64,000 bases of DNA from Blattamonas nauphoetae. Its lineage: Eukaryota > Preaxostyla > Oxymonadida. The stretch's first letter is position 1. Every line of letters begins with the position of its first letter. This document shows positions 20,190-32,651 of this stretch, in pieces. The position numbers were made by a program, and so were the translations under genes. The DNA lies in NCBI GenBank assembly GCA_033064195.1, contig JARBJD010000064.1, positions 124,001 through 188,000 of the forward strand, written 5' to 3'. The notes beneath the pieces were generated by a model. That model was given only the letters and a program-made list of their open reading frames with translations, was not told the origin of the DNA and made no database searches.

Positions 20190-23100
20190 ATGAACACGAT
20201 AATTGGGAATACAGACTCCTCTACTAATTCTACTAATCCTGGTATCTCTTCCCACTTCTTGTTAGGACTTCGATAAATCTCAGTCCACAACCAAACCGGG
20301 TCCCTCAACATACGAGAGAGTGCCATGCATTTAATAAGGGCTGGCCTAAATCAAATTCGACAAACACAGACGTTCTGACGCCTCATAGTCCTTCACGCCG
20401 CTCCTTTCTGAAGGGAAGCATCAACACGCAATCAAAACAACTCTATCAAGCTTATTTGACAACAACCCAGTTCACTGCATTCTGAAATGTTCATGTCCGT
20501 TTTAACCCAATCGAGGATGAATTTAACATCAAGAAAGTTTCCAAGTACTGATGATGAGCTCATTACTGGTTCCTCCCGCTCAAACAGTGGGAAACGAACT
20601 TAAACTGGACACCAAACAAGACGAAGATCTGACATCTCGACTTCTTTTTCACATCAAAGAAAGCAACAGTTCCTCCGAGATGCAAAAGAAATGTTCGTAT
20701 CAGTTTTCCACAGAATATCATGAGCGATTCTGATATATTCTTTGGCCGCACGGACAAAATGGCGTCAGGAATCCAGTCCACACAGGAGGGAATCAACGGC
20801 GGTTCCGACCAATCTCATACCGTTTTTTGCTATTTGGAAAGGAGCAATATATTGTTACTCAGGCAGCAGAAGGATTTCTCGACTCGTTCCACAAGATGGA
20901 GAGGGTCGTTGTTCGGCAATTTGGATTCCTACTAGGACTAGCGTCGATCAGTCCCTGAGGCGTATCGGATCGCGGAAATCACCCATTCCGTGGTTATTCC
21001 CACTTTAACCGCAGTAGCATGGTATTATTGTCTCGAAAACAGGATCGTCCTTCGAACCCACAAGATCACGGTCTGGTGTTGTCATTGCCCGATCAATGAT
21101 AACGGACCGCTTCATAGTTCGATTCAAGAACATCCACGAGCAATACAGGCACATCCTCTTCATCTGGTCATCCGAGACCAAGTTCAGCGAACCTCACCAT
21201 AAATAGGCCTCCCAATTGGAAACAACACTGTTCTCAGTCTTACTGACGGAATAAAACTCCTCTGACACTATCATGAGGTCAAAGATCCGTATCTCTGAAG
21301 ACGAAGTGAATCAACGATCGGTTGCAGTTTCGTAGTGCGGCAGACATTACAGCGGGACAGGAATATTGTCGTCGAAGTGAAACAATAGATGATGATGAAC
21401 CTGAACACATCCTTCTCCTCGCGCTTCAACCAAACCGACGCAGTCAAGAAAGTGTCAGTAGTGAATAAACCCAGGGTTGTTACCTTCACAAGATCACCAC
21501 AAAATTGAGGGATTGTGGATTGCACGGACTTGGAGGGCAAATCGAGTGTTCAGCACTTCATTCCCTCTCACAATCAAGGAACAATTCTTCCACAGAAATA
21601 CCTACTCTGAAGTGAACGGTGCAGCAGAAGAAGGCACCAACCAGTGTCAATCGGACAGGGACCTCACAATCGCAATCTGTGACACCTCCTTTGGGGCTGT
21701 TCTTCAACGAGAGGAGAGGATCCTTCTCAACAACGAAGACGAAGCGGCTCAATCCCTAACAGTGGATCAACTTCATCTCCAAACATGATTAGGAATCAAA
21801 CTTTAACAAACCATCCTCGGAATGATGAAGTCTCACCTTCGCATGCTGGAACATATCTGACATCTATTTCATGTCTATTTTTGCAACTTAACTTCGGCCA
21901 GTATCAATGCCCATGAAAACCAATCTATTGATGATAGTTATCTCGTTCATCGGACATCGCTCACTCCAACGGGAACGGTTAGTGTGTAGATCAGTGGAGA
22001 GACAGCGACGGTGATAGCAACTCCGAATCAAGTAGTGAAGGGAACGAGGGGTTTATTGCTGAAAAGGTTGGATATGCCTGGTCTGGACCATATTCAGTCA
22101 GAACACAGGCCGAAGATATTCTCGTCAGAATCAACAGTGGTGTCGTCAAGAGATGAATAGACTCTTTCACAAGTGACATATGATCTCCGAGCGTCGTCTC
22201 TCGCCGCAAGCTATTTCCCCAACATCAATCCATTCTGCGGATTCATCACTCTCGGCAGAGGGGAACAGACCTGCAATTGTTCTTGATGGAACGATTTTTG
22301 GATAAGAGAACCCGAAGCGGAAGCAACACTTTCAACATCGCATTGTCTCACTCCAACTCAACAACTTTCGCTGGAGAAACGCCTATTCCACCGTAATACC
22401 AACGACGGGTTCTCGGCTTCTTGTTTTGGGACGAGTGAACCATCATATACCGTTCGGTTGTCGGAACGAAGAGTAAATGACTGAGGGATCAGCTTGGGGA
22501 TAGCACAGTTTCAGCCTGATGGACGACAGACATCCAGAATTAGGTCTGTCAAACCCTCGTTCCTCTCCCTAGCCACAGACTCCAGCCCTGGACTCAGACA
22601 TCGAAACATTGGTCATCCAGATTGAATGAACCACGACAGACGAATCATTGTAATGCATCCTGCATTGGACAGAAGATGAATCACAAATCACTTGGCAGAT
22701 TTTCGTCGAGATCGAAACTCTGGAGTTATAAGTTAGTGTGCGACAAAATACACATCCTCCACGAAACCCTTCTGGTAGAGACAGATCGCACGCGTGTTTA
22801 TGAGATCGCAATAGGCACCTAATCTCGGTAGCAACGTCTCCAAATGTCACTGACAACTCATGGTTATTCCATCGAACACTCGATAATGTCGCTCGAGGGG
22901 ATCCTTGAAAAAGATGGAAGGAAGACATTTCTGGAGGGGAAGGGCTTTGGAAGAGAGATACAAGTAAGATTTTGGTGAATCGATACTAGCAGAACGATAT
23001 CACATTTGAAGGAACTGCAAATGAAATGAGTGTCGGAATACTTGGAATATCTCGGCTGGATGAGTCTTGTGATGAGTGAACGGGACAAGGAAGTCGAGAG

Positions 23101-23816
23101 GGAATATGAAGAAGAAAGAGCCACAAGGAGAATTTCAAAACTGGCGGAGAAGAAAGGTACCAATACATAGCAATCAATCAAACAGTTCACATTGGCGCCG
23201 TCATGTCTCTGTGCTACCAACTATCTCTCAACTCTCTCACAGTTGTTTAGACTCAAGTCTCAACACATCACGACATTTAAAGTGTTCTCTCCGAAATTAC
23301 AGAAACCCAGATGGACTCAGGCGACACAAGTTTTCTAAATCGATTCATGGCACGCCTCTTCGCCGAACGGGATTGGTACGTCACGACTCTTCGGTGAGGA
23401 CAACGTAAATATGCAACTTAAAATGCCCAACGTCACACATCATGACCCGGCAGACTGTCTCGTCCTGAACGAGATATCATGCAGATTCGACACAGGGATA
23501 CCCCGTAATGGGTCGCACTACGTATCACAAGAGGTTGTAGCATCCGATGAGATCATGCGGAATGTCAGATGATTGTCATCCGTGTAGGTGGAGGAGATCA
23601 ATCTGGAGACTGATATCGCACATCCCGCAAATAGAATGTGCACACGGATTACGTCGAGTGGGAGAAGTGAAGGAAGGAAGGTGGCTCAATGTGGAGTAGT
23701 GGATGGAGACGAAACCTCTTGAGCGAGGGGGAGAGACAACCAAGGTGTGTTTTCTTCACGAGCGGGAGAGAGCGATGTGGAGGAGAGATGGAAGTATGAG
23801 TGTATTGGGAGGAAAT

Positions 23817-23940
23817 GAAGTTCTCCCCACCTCGATGTGGAATGCGAGCATGGGTTGAGAGGAAGTTCTCCCCACCTCGATGTGGAATGCGAGCATGGGT
23901 TGAGAGGAAGTTCTCCCCACCTCGATGTGGAATGCGAGGA
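23817..23940. repeat. 45-bp minisatellite in DIRS-like fossil 1
   Basis: Nearly three copies of a 45-bp unit (GAAGTTCTCCCCACCTCGAT start). The period is a multiple of three. It lies just before the coding block TDPNGISVEG, as the larger array does in fossil 2. Confidence 0.9.
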
Positions 23941-24230
23941 TCGGAGGAGAGGATTAGTGACTGATCCCAATGGGATCAGCGTTGAGGGGAGCTGGGACGA
24001 AGAGGCAGTGATGTGGGAGATGGGCAGAGATTGATCAAGATGCTTCCAAATCACTGTCAAGAAAGAGCCCAGCTCCCCTCCGATTTTCATTCTCATTAGA
24101 TCACGAGCTTTCATCCAGGCGGTGTCAGCTCACTTGAGATCACGGCCTAACTCTGGTACTAAAAGATATACTTTCTTTCTTCTCACTCCTTCTTCTCAGT
24201 TTCACCTCTCCCTTTGGTACCCTTTCAATA

Positions 24231-24310
24231 CTCGTATGTTGAGGGACCCGGTTTGGTTGTGGACTGAGATTTATCGAAGTCCTTTAACAACAAACCGGGG
24301 ACATCAACAT
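24231..24310. repeat. Internal complementary region of DIRS-like fossil 1
   Basis: Positions 24231-24283 are the reverse complement of the left outer end (20264-20316). Positions 24281-24310 are the reverse complement of the right outer end (25487-25517). The two halves meet at GTCCTTTAAC, the imprint of a circular junction. Confidence 0.85.
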
Positions 24311-24570
24311 AGAGTCCTGACACACACCGACTCAAACTCGTGTCAGTGGTCCTGATTGTGGTCAACCCACACGGGTGATCCGTAGTATCACCTGATGGGT
24401 CGTTTTCGGCCCTGTTCCCCCAGTTTTTGTTCCCTGGTAGGGATTTCTGGGTAAGATCCAATCAGGAATACCTTTTTTTTTTGACATCAACAGCCCTATA
24501 TGGGCAGAACCGTCATTGTGAACATTACGTTCCTTTGATGGGATTTTTGGGAACAGATAAAACTTTATTT

Positions 24571-25429
24571 GGGCGATTCTAAATGAAAGGTCGCCTCCGT
24601 TTTATCTCCATCCCCACTCTATATATCGTAAAGAAAACAGCAGAGTTCACATAAACATCCTCTCTCTCCCCGTTTAAGGTTTGAATTACCAGATTTTCCC
24701 ATTTTCACTCACTTTTTTCCAGATTCCAAGTTCAGGTGACTCCTTCTTCATCACACGGTATTCATTTGTCAGATTCGTGATTGAACCGACCTAATACCGT
24801 GCATTACATGTGATTCTCCTGGTTTGTGTCATATATTTCGTTCACACTGACAGACACTCAGCACTTTTTTGAGGCGAGACAGATTGTTTCTCACAGCCAG
24901 AAGACAATCTGTACACTTGCACTGTGTGATATTTTCTCCAGTTTTCACTCGCGATCGGAACTTTTTCACAAATTTCTCGTCTTATAGATCACAAACGGGC
25001 ACTGACTCTTTGTTCGCCCTACTCTTCCTCTAATTCCCATCAAATACCGTTTTGAATCAAGAGATACCTCAAAGCACCTCTGTTAGACATGTTCCGCCAA
25101 TCTTGAAGACTAAATTCATCATGATTGTTGATTTTGCCATTCAGAACTTTTCGTGTCTTTTTCTACAATAGATGTCTTTGTGTTGGTTCTCTCACACAGA
25201 ATGAGCGTTTTATGTAGTTTTCCATCGTTTCTCTGTTTTCGAACAGATTCTGTGACAAAAAGTGTGCACTATTGTCTTCAACAAAAAAGGACGATATCGA
25301 ACGCGATCGAACTTAAAATTCAATAATTTCCCTATTTCTTGTCTACTGAAATAAAGAACGGTAATTGGGCAAAAAATGAATTTTTGGGACGCACATTAGT
25401 GTTTTGCGACCTTTCAAAGAGAATCGCCC
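24571..25429. mobile_element. MITE-like element, 859 bp, nested in DIRS-like fossil 1
   Basis: About 24-bp inverted ends (GGGCGATTCT at the outside, AAAGGTCGC inside) with ATTT at 24567-24570 and 25430-25433 as a 4-bp target duplication. DIRS-like fossil 2 has no counterpart between the same flanking motifs (GGAACAGATAAA and GGCCAGCCC), which confirms an insertion. No coding frame inside, so it is non-autonomous. The superfamily is not clear; 4-bp duplications occur in several. Confidence 0.8.
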
Positions 25430-27479
25430 ATTTGTGTTTGGTCTTCTTGGTTTAGGCCAGCCCTTATTAAATGCATGGCACTCTCTCGTATGTTGATGTC
25501 CCCGGTTTGTTGTTAAATGTTCTCCAGAGTGTTCTCCATTCCTGAATTGGGATGAAGAAAAGCTTATAGTCACCGGATAAACCCGCTTTTATCCATAAAC
25601 CCGCACAAAATCCAAAATGTTGATCATCTTGATGGAATAATTCCTTCCATTTCATCTTTTCACTTTTTAGAACTAGTTACTCAAAATTGATTAAAAGGGA
25701 GTCTGATCAAAATCAAAAAGTGGGTCACATTTGTGCAGAACACCTGAAGAATGATAAACTGTGCTCTATGGCATTCAACACCTCCTCCTCATAACTTTTA
25801 CTCACACCAGACAACGCGAGAACTCGCTGAACCCGCCATTCTAGCTGTCAGACACAATCCAAGATCGCTGAACAAAACACAGCACTTGATCGATCTTTTC
25901 AGATAACGCTGTCGACTACCTTCCACTCCTTACACCAACTACAATTTCGCATGCAATCTCATTCCATCGTTCTTGTCTCGGAGCTCCAGACACCAAACTT
26001 TCACTAACAAGGTCGAAGGGAAAACTGAACCTATCACTTGGAGCGGACGTAATGAACATGCTGATGCGTGTGATTGATTGTTTGATGGGCATGAACGACG
26101 ATAATCGTTCTATTTTGGATTTCGCCGCTCATCTCGTGAATCTTACTCCCAACCAGAAAAAGAATCAATTCCACTCTGAATCGCTCCATTGCTACAATAC
26201 TATCTCGGCCATCACAAGAACAACAGACCATACATCCTTTCACCAAAATGGACAAATTGGAGTCTGCCCGATTTTCGGCAACGATGCCCAAAAGTGAGAT
26301 TTTGGCAAAGACGCTCTTCTCTCTCTTCTCTAAAACAGCCAGTTCAACAAGTCAATCCCATCTGTCCACGTGCATTCTGGAGTCGAGAAGTTAGACATGT
26401 TTGACTATCCGTTCGGTGTAGATTAGCCAAAAGTGAGAAACATACAACGGCGGGAAGGCTGGCAATATGGGAATCCTCATCGACTCCCTCATCAAATCAG
26501 ATTTGGGCGGAGAGTTGGTCAACACTGTCGTGTCTGAGTTTTCTGATCGACCAGGCAGATTGGTTCTCTTTTTGAACTCGTCGCAGGACACGATGAAGAT
26601 TACAGACGGTTCAACTGGTTGGAACCAGCATCGTCACAACAAGCCAGCTCTCCGCGTGGGTACGTCGAGAGGACGAGAATGCGGTCCCGACAAGCTCATT
26701 CATCGATCCACTCTACTTCGTATGAAGAAGAACCTCGCTCCGAGACAGCGGCGAAGAACGCACTTGCCGTGGTTAAGATGTGAGTATTGGAAGACGCCAA
26801 CGAAGACGAGAAGGAGGTCAAAGAGAACAATGACGACGAAAGTATCGCCTGCTGGCTGTGAAAGACTGAGCAGCTGTCCCGTAGAACAGGTCACTCTCAC
26901 ACTCCTTCGGCACGACCACTCCTCACATGCACTCGACGCAATCAGAAACGAGCTGATGAACGAGTACTCTGCAGCGACAACGCCGAGAGTGGGCTGCGAG
27001 ATCTCATGAAGATTCTCGTCCCTCTTCTCAAGGAAGCCCTTCACATTTCCGGTGATTCAGAAGATTGTGGAAGAATCTTGGTTGACAGGATCGGCTGACA
27101 TGGATCAGGAGAAAGACAAGAAGGAGCTCTCGAGGCAGTTGAAAAGAGGAGGAAGAGAAAAACCTCAACACTTTCACAGCTCGAAAGAGACTCCTCCCCT
27201 TCTTCGTCCCATCTCTTGCTCTCGAAGCTCACCTCCCACAGCTCGCCATCGGCATCGAGACTGTTTCTCGTGACATTACCAAGCCAGGACACTCTGCAAA
27301 GACAAGAAAGATACTCAAACAAAATGGGATTGATGGTGGAGAAAGGAGCGATTGTGATTGCGTGAGCGAGGCCGAGAAGTCTGTTCTTCTGAGCACAGAC
27401 TCCGCAATGAAGGAAGCATCCATGAACACGTCCTTCCATTCATTTACAACGATGGAGCGTGGAAGGACACCGAGGCAAC

Positions 27480-30400
27480 TACAGGATCGATGCTGACATG
27501 AGTCAGAATCGCTCCAGTTCTCAGTCTTCTCCAAGTCATCCAAAACGAGGATCTGCATGTGACAGCCACTGCAGACAGCAACCCATCTCTCCTTCTGGCT
27601 CTGTCGATATTCATGTCTCGCGGCTACACCGACCCAGCTTCAAATGTAATGCGGATGGACGACGCCGGGTAAGAATGATAAATCCATCAAAGAGAGCCCT
27701 CTCGACAAGAAGATGCTGAAGAAAGCAGAAGATAGCGAATACAAAACGAACCACAACGACTGAACGGTGATCATGCAGCTCCTGAACGACCTCACTCCGA
27801 AGACGGAAAAGAAGATGATTGTGAAGACAGACGAAATCGTGAACTCTGTCCTCTCTCCGCCGATGGGGAACTCGTTCCTCTCTCTGAACGTCGCTCTTCA
27901 TTGGTGCTGTGAACGCTGCTGTCGCCCTCACTCCTGTCCAAACTGCCGTGACCGCCTCGATCGGCTCTCTCGAAGTGTTCAACCCAGCTGCTTTCCCCAA
28001 AACGACGCAAGACGAGTCTGTTGTGATCTTTCCCTTCCCGCAGATCATCCACTTTGGAGGAGATGACAGGCAGTCTCCAGCCCCTGCTCTCGACCTTGCC
28101 ATCGTCGACGGTCATTTTGTGGACATCTGCGACGGATTCAACTTGATCTGTCTGGCCCAAGTCAGCGAGTTCCAACTCTTCGTGATCCGCTCATTTGTCG
28201 AAGAGCTCGCCGACTTCTTCATCCTCTTCAACGTTCCAGAAATGCCCATACTCGTCGTGCCCGACGATCTCATCAACATCAGCCTCGAACACGAAGCCCC
28301 GACTGAAGTTCCGATGCTCGCACCGTACTTCGATGTGACAGTGCAGACTCCAGCCATCTTCATCCCTCAATCAGCTTACAACGCCACTCACTTCCTCTGT
28401 GTGAAGGTCGGAGAGCTCGCAATGAAAACAACTCTCGATCAGAAGATGTACAAAATCGATAAATCAGCTGTTATCAACCCTCATCAACTCGGAGCCGTTC
28501 TTAAAGATGCCCAGCAGGGACTGAGTGATCTTGCCGGCGAAGGAAAGGAGGAGATTCTGATCAACGACCAGTACAACCTCCCCATCATCCTCAGCCAGTT
28601 CTCCATCTACATCGGGTCTCTCACTCCAGACGACGACATCCACTTCCCTCTCCTCCAAGATGTGGAGCATCCATCGTTCTCGGGACAGACTTCATTCTTT
28701 TCAGACACTGCCAGCGAGAGTGTCGAGTCGATCCGTGCTCAGACTGTTGGTGTCAGGACGAAGAATCTGGATCATTGCTTCCCAGCGATCTCAGATATCC
28801 AAAACAGAGTCACTCTCACCGTCTGCCTCTGCTCTGCTCTCTTCACAGCGCTCCAAAGCACAATCGCATCACTAAACCAAGGTTCACAGACAGCCGCAGC
28901 CGGCTCCCACACCTTACTCGCTCTCGTGGGTTGACCTTCGAGTGGATGTGGAAAACGAAATGGCACTGAAACTGAACTTCACCGACATCAGCCTCGTCTC
29001 GAGTCTTAAGCCGATACCGCTGCTGCTCCTCAGAACTTTGTGGGCGCCCCATCAGGAAGGACAACCCTCTTTGCACGAAACAAGACCAATTGCCTGCAGG
29101 CCTCCTTCGTCGGGACACTGTCAGGCCAACGGAAAGAAGCAGAAAAGTCCCTCTTCAGCTGATGGACTCATCCATCCAGATGACACCCTCGTCTGGCTCG
29201 AAACGGGAAGGATATGCTCATCTCATCCACTGGATGCAGTCCCCGCCCCTCCTCATCCAAGATTCGGAGGAGAGGTCAGGAATGTCTGTTGTCCACACAA
29301 GCGAGAGCACGCCCCATGACCTCCTCCTACAGATCCAGCCGTCGTCTGGCACGTTGGTGTACAGCGCAGTCGTGTCTGTTCTGGAAGGCGACAATCTTCG
29401 GTCGAACGAGATGTTTCACTCAGGAACGGGAATGACGTTCAATCTGCGGAAGAAGAAGAGGAGAAGCGACGTTCATTTACAGACACTCAGCAACGTCATG
29501 CGCCACTCTGCGATCGCCTCTCACGCAGCTTTCATCGTCTATTTCAGGTTCGTGGACCGACGACGACTCAGACAGCTTCGGATGAGACTTTGACTTCGTC
29601 GATGATCTTCTGGCAGAATTGATTGATGCATACTGTCTTCCTCACATTCAAACCTTCCATCATCATGAAGAACTCTCTCCCTCAAACCACCCACATCCAG
29701 CTTGACAAATCCCCACTCCCCGGAAAGTGGGCAGTCCATACACAGTTCACGCTTCACACAGCGAGGACGATCAAACTCTACCACGTACCTGTGCACTCTG
29801 AGCTCTCGTTCCGACTCTCGCTGGCTCACACGGACGCTGCTCGACGACCCGTCTGTTGTCTACGTTTCTGAGTTTGGGACACTCGTCCATCAACTCGAAC
29901 TGCTTGCCGAGGACACGTTTGTGATGTCTCTCATGCGAGTTGTGGCATCGTTTGCTTTCAAGGCAGTTGAAAGAGTGATGAAGGAGAAGGAAATCGAAGA
30001 TATGAAGACAGCAAACTTCAAACAGAAGAAACTCCAGTCCCATCCCATCGGACCATCCCACCCCTGATCCATCCCAAGTCCGCCTCCTCCAGCCATCATC
30101 GGCCTTCAACCCTTCCCTGCAGCTGGTCTGTCAACGAGGTCGGTTGATTCCGTGCTGTCTCCGTCAGGTTCACCGCCGATTGCAGAGTCAGTGTCTCTGG
30201 TCCTTCCTCATCATCTCATTCCTGCCACAATTGGCCTCACTCCTGAGAGAGATCTTGTGTTCTATTTTGGGGACTTTGCCATTCAACCAATCTGCGTCGT
30301 GGCGACAATCAACTTGATGCAGAGTTCTTATTCAGTGTGTTCTTGTCTCACTCATCACTTTTCTTGTCCTATTCGTCTCTTTTCTTTTCTCATTCATCAC

Positions 30401-31130
30401 TTTTCCGTTTTCTCTTCTCCCTCTTTCAGGAATCCGACGACTACGATGATCTCACCTCATCGTCGAAAGTCAAAGAACATAGGAAAGACCGCAAAGAGAA
30501 AAAGAAAGAGAAGGACGGAGGGAAGAAGAACAAGGGCTCAAACGAGAAGACAGAGAACGTCATGATGAAGAACCTGTTCGGCAAGATCTCGTCGATTGTT
30601 GGCTTCATTGGTCTCGTCGACATTGTCTCAGCGTTGGTCAACATCGAAGAGAAGGAGATGCACTTCAGCGGCTTCTTCGCCACAAATCTCACCGCCAGGT
30701 CTGTTCTTTCTTCTTCTCATCCTCGTCATCTCTCAGCATGCCCCAACTCGTCTCGTCCATCAGCTCCCACTTCTTATCGCAGCTGATACAGAACATTGTC
30801 ATGCTGTCCATCTCGCTCCATCGTCGGTGATCCCGGTGGACTTCTGACAAACATGAAACAAGACGTGAAGCAGATGTATTGCGACTCGAAGGATGGTGTG
30901 AACAAAGACACCAGGTTTGTCTCGTCCCCCTTCATCGCTTCCTTGTTCAGTGGTGGCCTCTCCTTCAACGACGATTATAAAGAAAGGAGAGCCAAAGAAA
31001 TGGCCAAAGGACAGTGAGTGTGCCTCTTCTCATTCTCATCATCTCTCCTCTCCAGCACCGTGTCCAATCACTCGCACGAGGATTCAAGGCATTCGGAAAG
31101 GGTATCAAAACCACAATCATGACTTAAAAT
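27480..31130 (+). pseudogene. Decayed VPS13-like (chorein-family) lipid-transfer protein gene
   Basis: VPS13 proteins are bridge-like lipid transporters at membrane contacts. Pieces in family order: FQLFVIRSFVEELADFF (VPS13 xxFLNRFVQELLDY), TPAIFIPQSAYNATHFLCVK (VPS13 PVIVVPxS), then KISSIVGFIGLVDIVSALVN, MPQLVSSISSHFLSQLIQN, GDPGGLLTNMKQDVKQMY (VPS13 GNPVGLFxNI), GLSFNDDYKERRAKEM and LARGFKAFGKGIKTTI. The longest open stretch is 27909-28934 (341 aa). Between blocks the frame shifts and stops several times, so it is a pseudogene. Several GT-AG introns are still recognisable, for example 30699-30736 and 30915-30950, so this is a genomic copy, not a reverse-transcribed one. Only the C-terminal part of a very long protein is present. 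It lies wholly inside the 7.25 kb element. Confidence 0.75.
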
Positions 31131-31384
31131 ACTCGTCGATGCCGCTTGATTTGACTGGAAAAGCATTCGAAACATTCACCCAGAGGAATACCACAACAAA
31201 CGAGTCAAGTGGCGGAGTAGAGGAGGAATCAAACATCGATTTTGGACCGAACAAAGCTACGCAACAAAATCATCGGGAAACGCCTCTATCTGAGTATCAC
31301 GCATTGAATATTTAATTTCACCATTGTTTCTACATTTCAAACACTGTTTCAATTCAATTTACCAACTTTTGAAGAATTCAATTA

Positions 31385-32651
31385 CAGTCGAAAAGGTAAA
31401 ACTGCAAGGACGTAATATGAGAGAAATGATATTGACCTATGTTTTATTCTCTTCACAGTAGAGTTCTGTGGGGATAGTTTTGACGCCAATAACCAAACCA
31501 GCCTTGTTGGTCAGTTTGGAGGTGAAATGTCCAATTGAGGGATGGATCCGATCTCTGTCAAGAACACTCATTGGAATTGTTCAATTTGGTTTTCAGCAAC
31601 AATTTCGACAGAAAAACAGAGATAAACCAAATCATTGTGGAAATGGAGATGTATACAGAGAAAAGAGGGTAATTTGAAAAGTGAGATGTCACGACGACTT
31701 CGTCGTTTCGAATCAATTGAAAATATGAGATTAAACAAATGTAAATTGGTCTCTTCATCACTTATTTCGTCATGTGTTGTCTTCATTCCAGTGGAAGAGT
31801 GAAAGACAGTCGCTTGGGTTTTTGAATTGAAGTTCCGAACCCATGCCTGAGGGTTGAGCTTATACAGTCTGAGAAATCTCAGAAAACATCTGATTAAAAC
31901 AGACATTAGAGCTGGAAGGTCAAACGGCCGAAGGGTCGAAATATCTGATCCTGTCCTTTCCTCTCAGAGATTCCTTCCGTTTCGCACTGCGCGACACTCC
32001 AAATCTTGGTATTCAGCAGTGCGTCGGTGTTCGACAGAATGCTTCCAGAAATTTATCGAAGAATGCACAATTTCGGCTGAGATGGGAAGAGTGTTGGAAA
32101 CCATGGAACAATAACGCCGCGATATCATCGTATAGTCTGAAATAATGAAGGAAAATGGACGATACCCGATGAAATCATGGATTGTTTTCGTTCTTAACGT
32201 GGAATTGTATCTTGTTGCGATCTGTCAACATGAGTCGGTTTGTGTTCAGTTTAATTCCAACTCTCGTCGTTCGGAAGAACATTTCTGACAAATGATGAAT
32301 ATTGGGATAATCGTTCTAACAAAGCTGAACTGAAATCATATGCACACCGTTGAAGCGCTGAAAGGGAACTTCAGTCGAACATGACGGGAGCACTTGTTTG
32401 ATGGTGGAAACAACGCTATATCTCATTAGAGTGTGCAAATTCTGCATGTTGCGAGAGATGAAGGCGTCTGGACGCGATGAGAGGATGAGAAGAGGAAGAT
32501 CAAACCATGAAGTTTCTTTTTCTCGACGCATCGTTGACGTCGTTTCTCAGCGTCTATTGTTTGAAAAGTTTAGATACATAAAAACCGTGAAATGGAGGAA
32601 ATAGGAAAAACGGACGCTTCCGTCAGCCTTGCAGTTTTACCTTTTCGACTG
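31385..32651. mobile_element. Tc1-type terminal repeats bounding 1.27 kb, non-autonomous
   Basis: Near-perfect inverted ends starting CAGTCGAAAAGGTAAAAC (about 26 bp) with TA at 31383-31384 and 32652-32653. The first bases match the Tc1-like element at 60584. The interior has no DDE motif on either strand; reading frames of up to 112 aa on the minus strand show no family resemblance. Nested inside the 7.25 kb element. Confidence 0.8.

Larger units (their letters stand above)
20264..25517 (+). mobile_element. DIRS-like tyrosine-recombinase retroelement, fossil 1
   Basis: Inverted ends share a 44-bp block (20307-20350 and about 25451-25497, GCATTTAATAAGGGCTGGCC), and an internal complementary region at 24231-24310 joins the reverse complements of the two outermost ends. 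That split-repeat architecture is diagnostic of DIRS-type elements. No target duplication is seen, as expected for the group. The interior is broken, with many breaks and no long open frame. A weak RNase H-like trace (TIAICDTSFGAVLQ) lies near 21670, and a conserved end-of-element coding block near 23930-24010 is shared with fossil 2. It sits in a gene that is otherwise intact, so the insertion is young although the sequence is old. It carries a nested 859-bp element at 24571-25429. Confidence 0.75.

Noticed and set aside
23686-24114. A minus-strand 142-aa repeat protein (HSTSRWGELPLNPC)
   Set aside because: It is the antisense reading of the 45-bp minisatellite in the DIRS-like fossil.
20264-25517. 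Polinton/Maverick identity for the 5-kb elements
   Set aside because: No capsid, polymerase B or integrase trace is seen, the size is too small, and the internal complementary region points to the DIRS type instead.
27480-31130. A live VPS13 gene with many introns
   Set aside because: Several joins need frame changes at places without splice signals and some blocks meet stops directly. Only the C-terminal part exists, and it lies inside a transposon-bounded unit.
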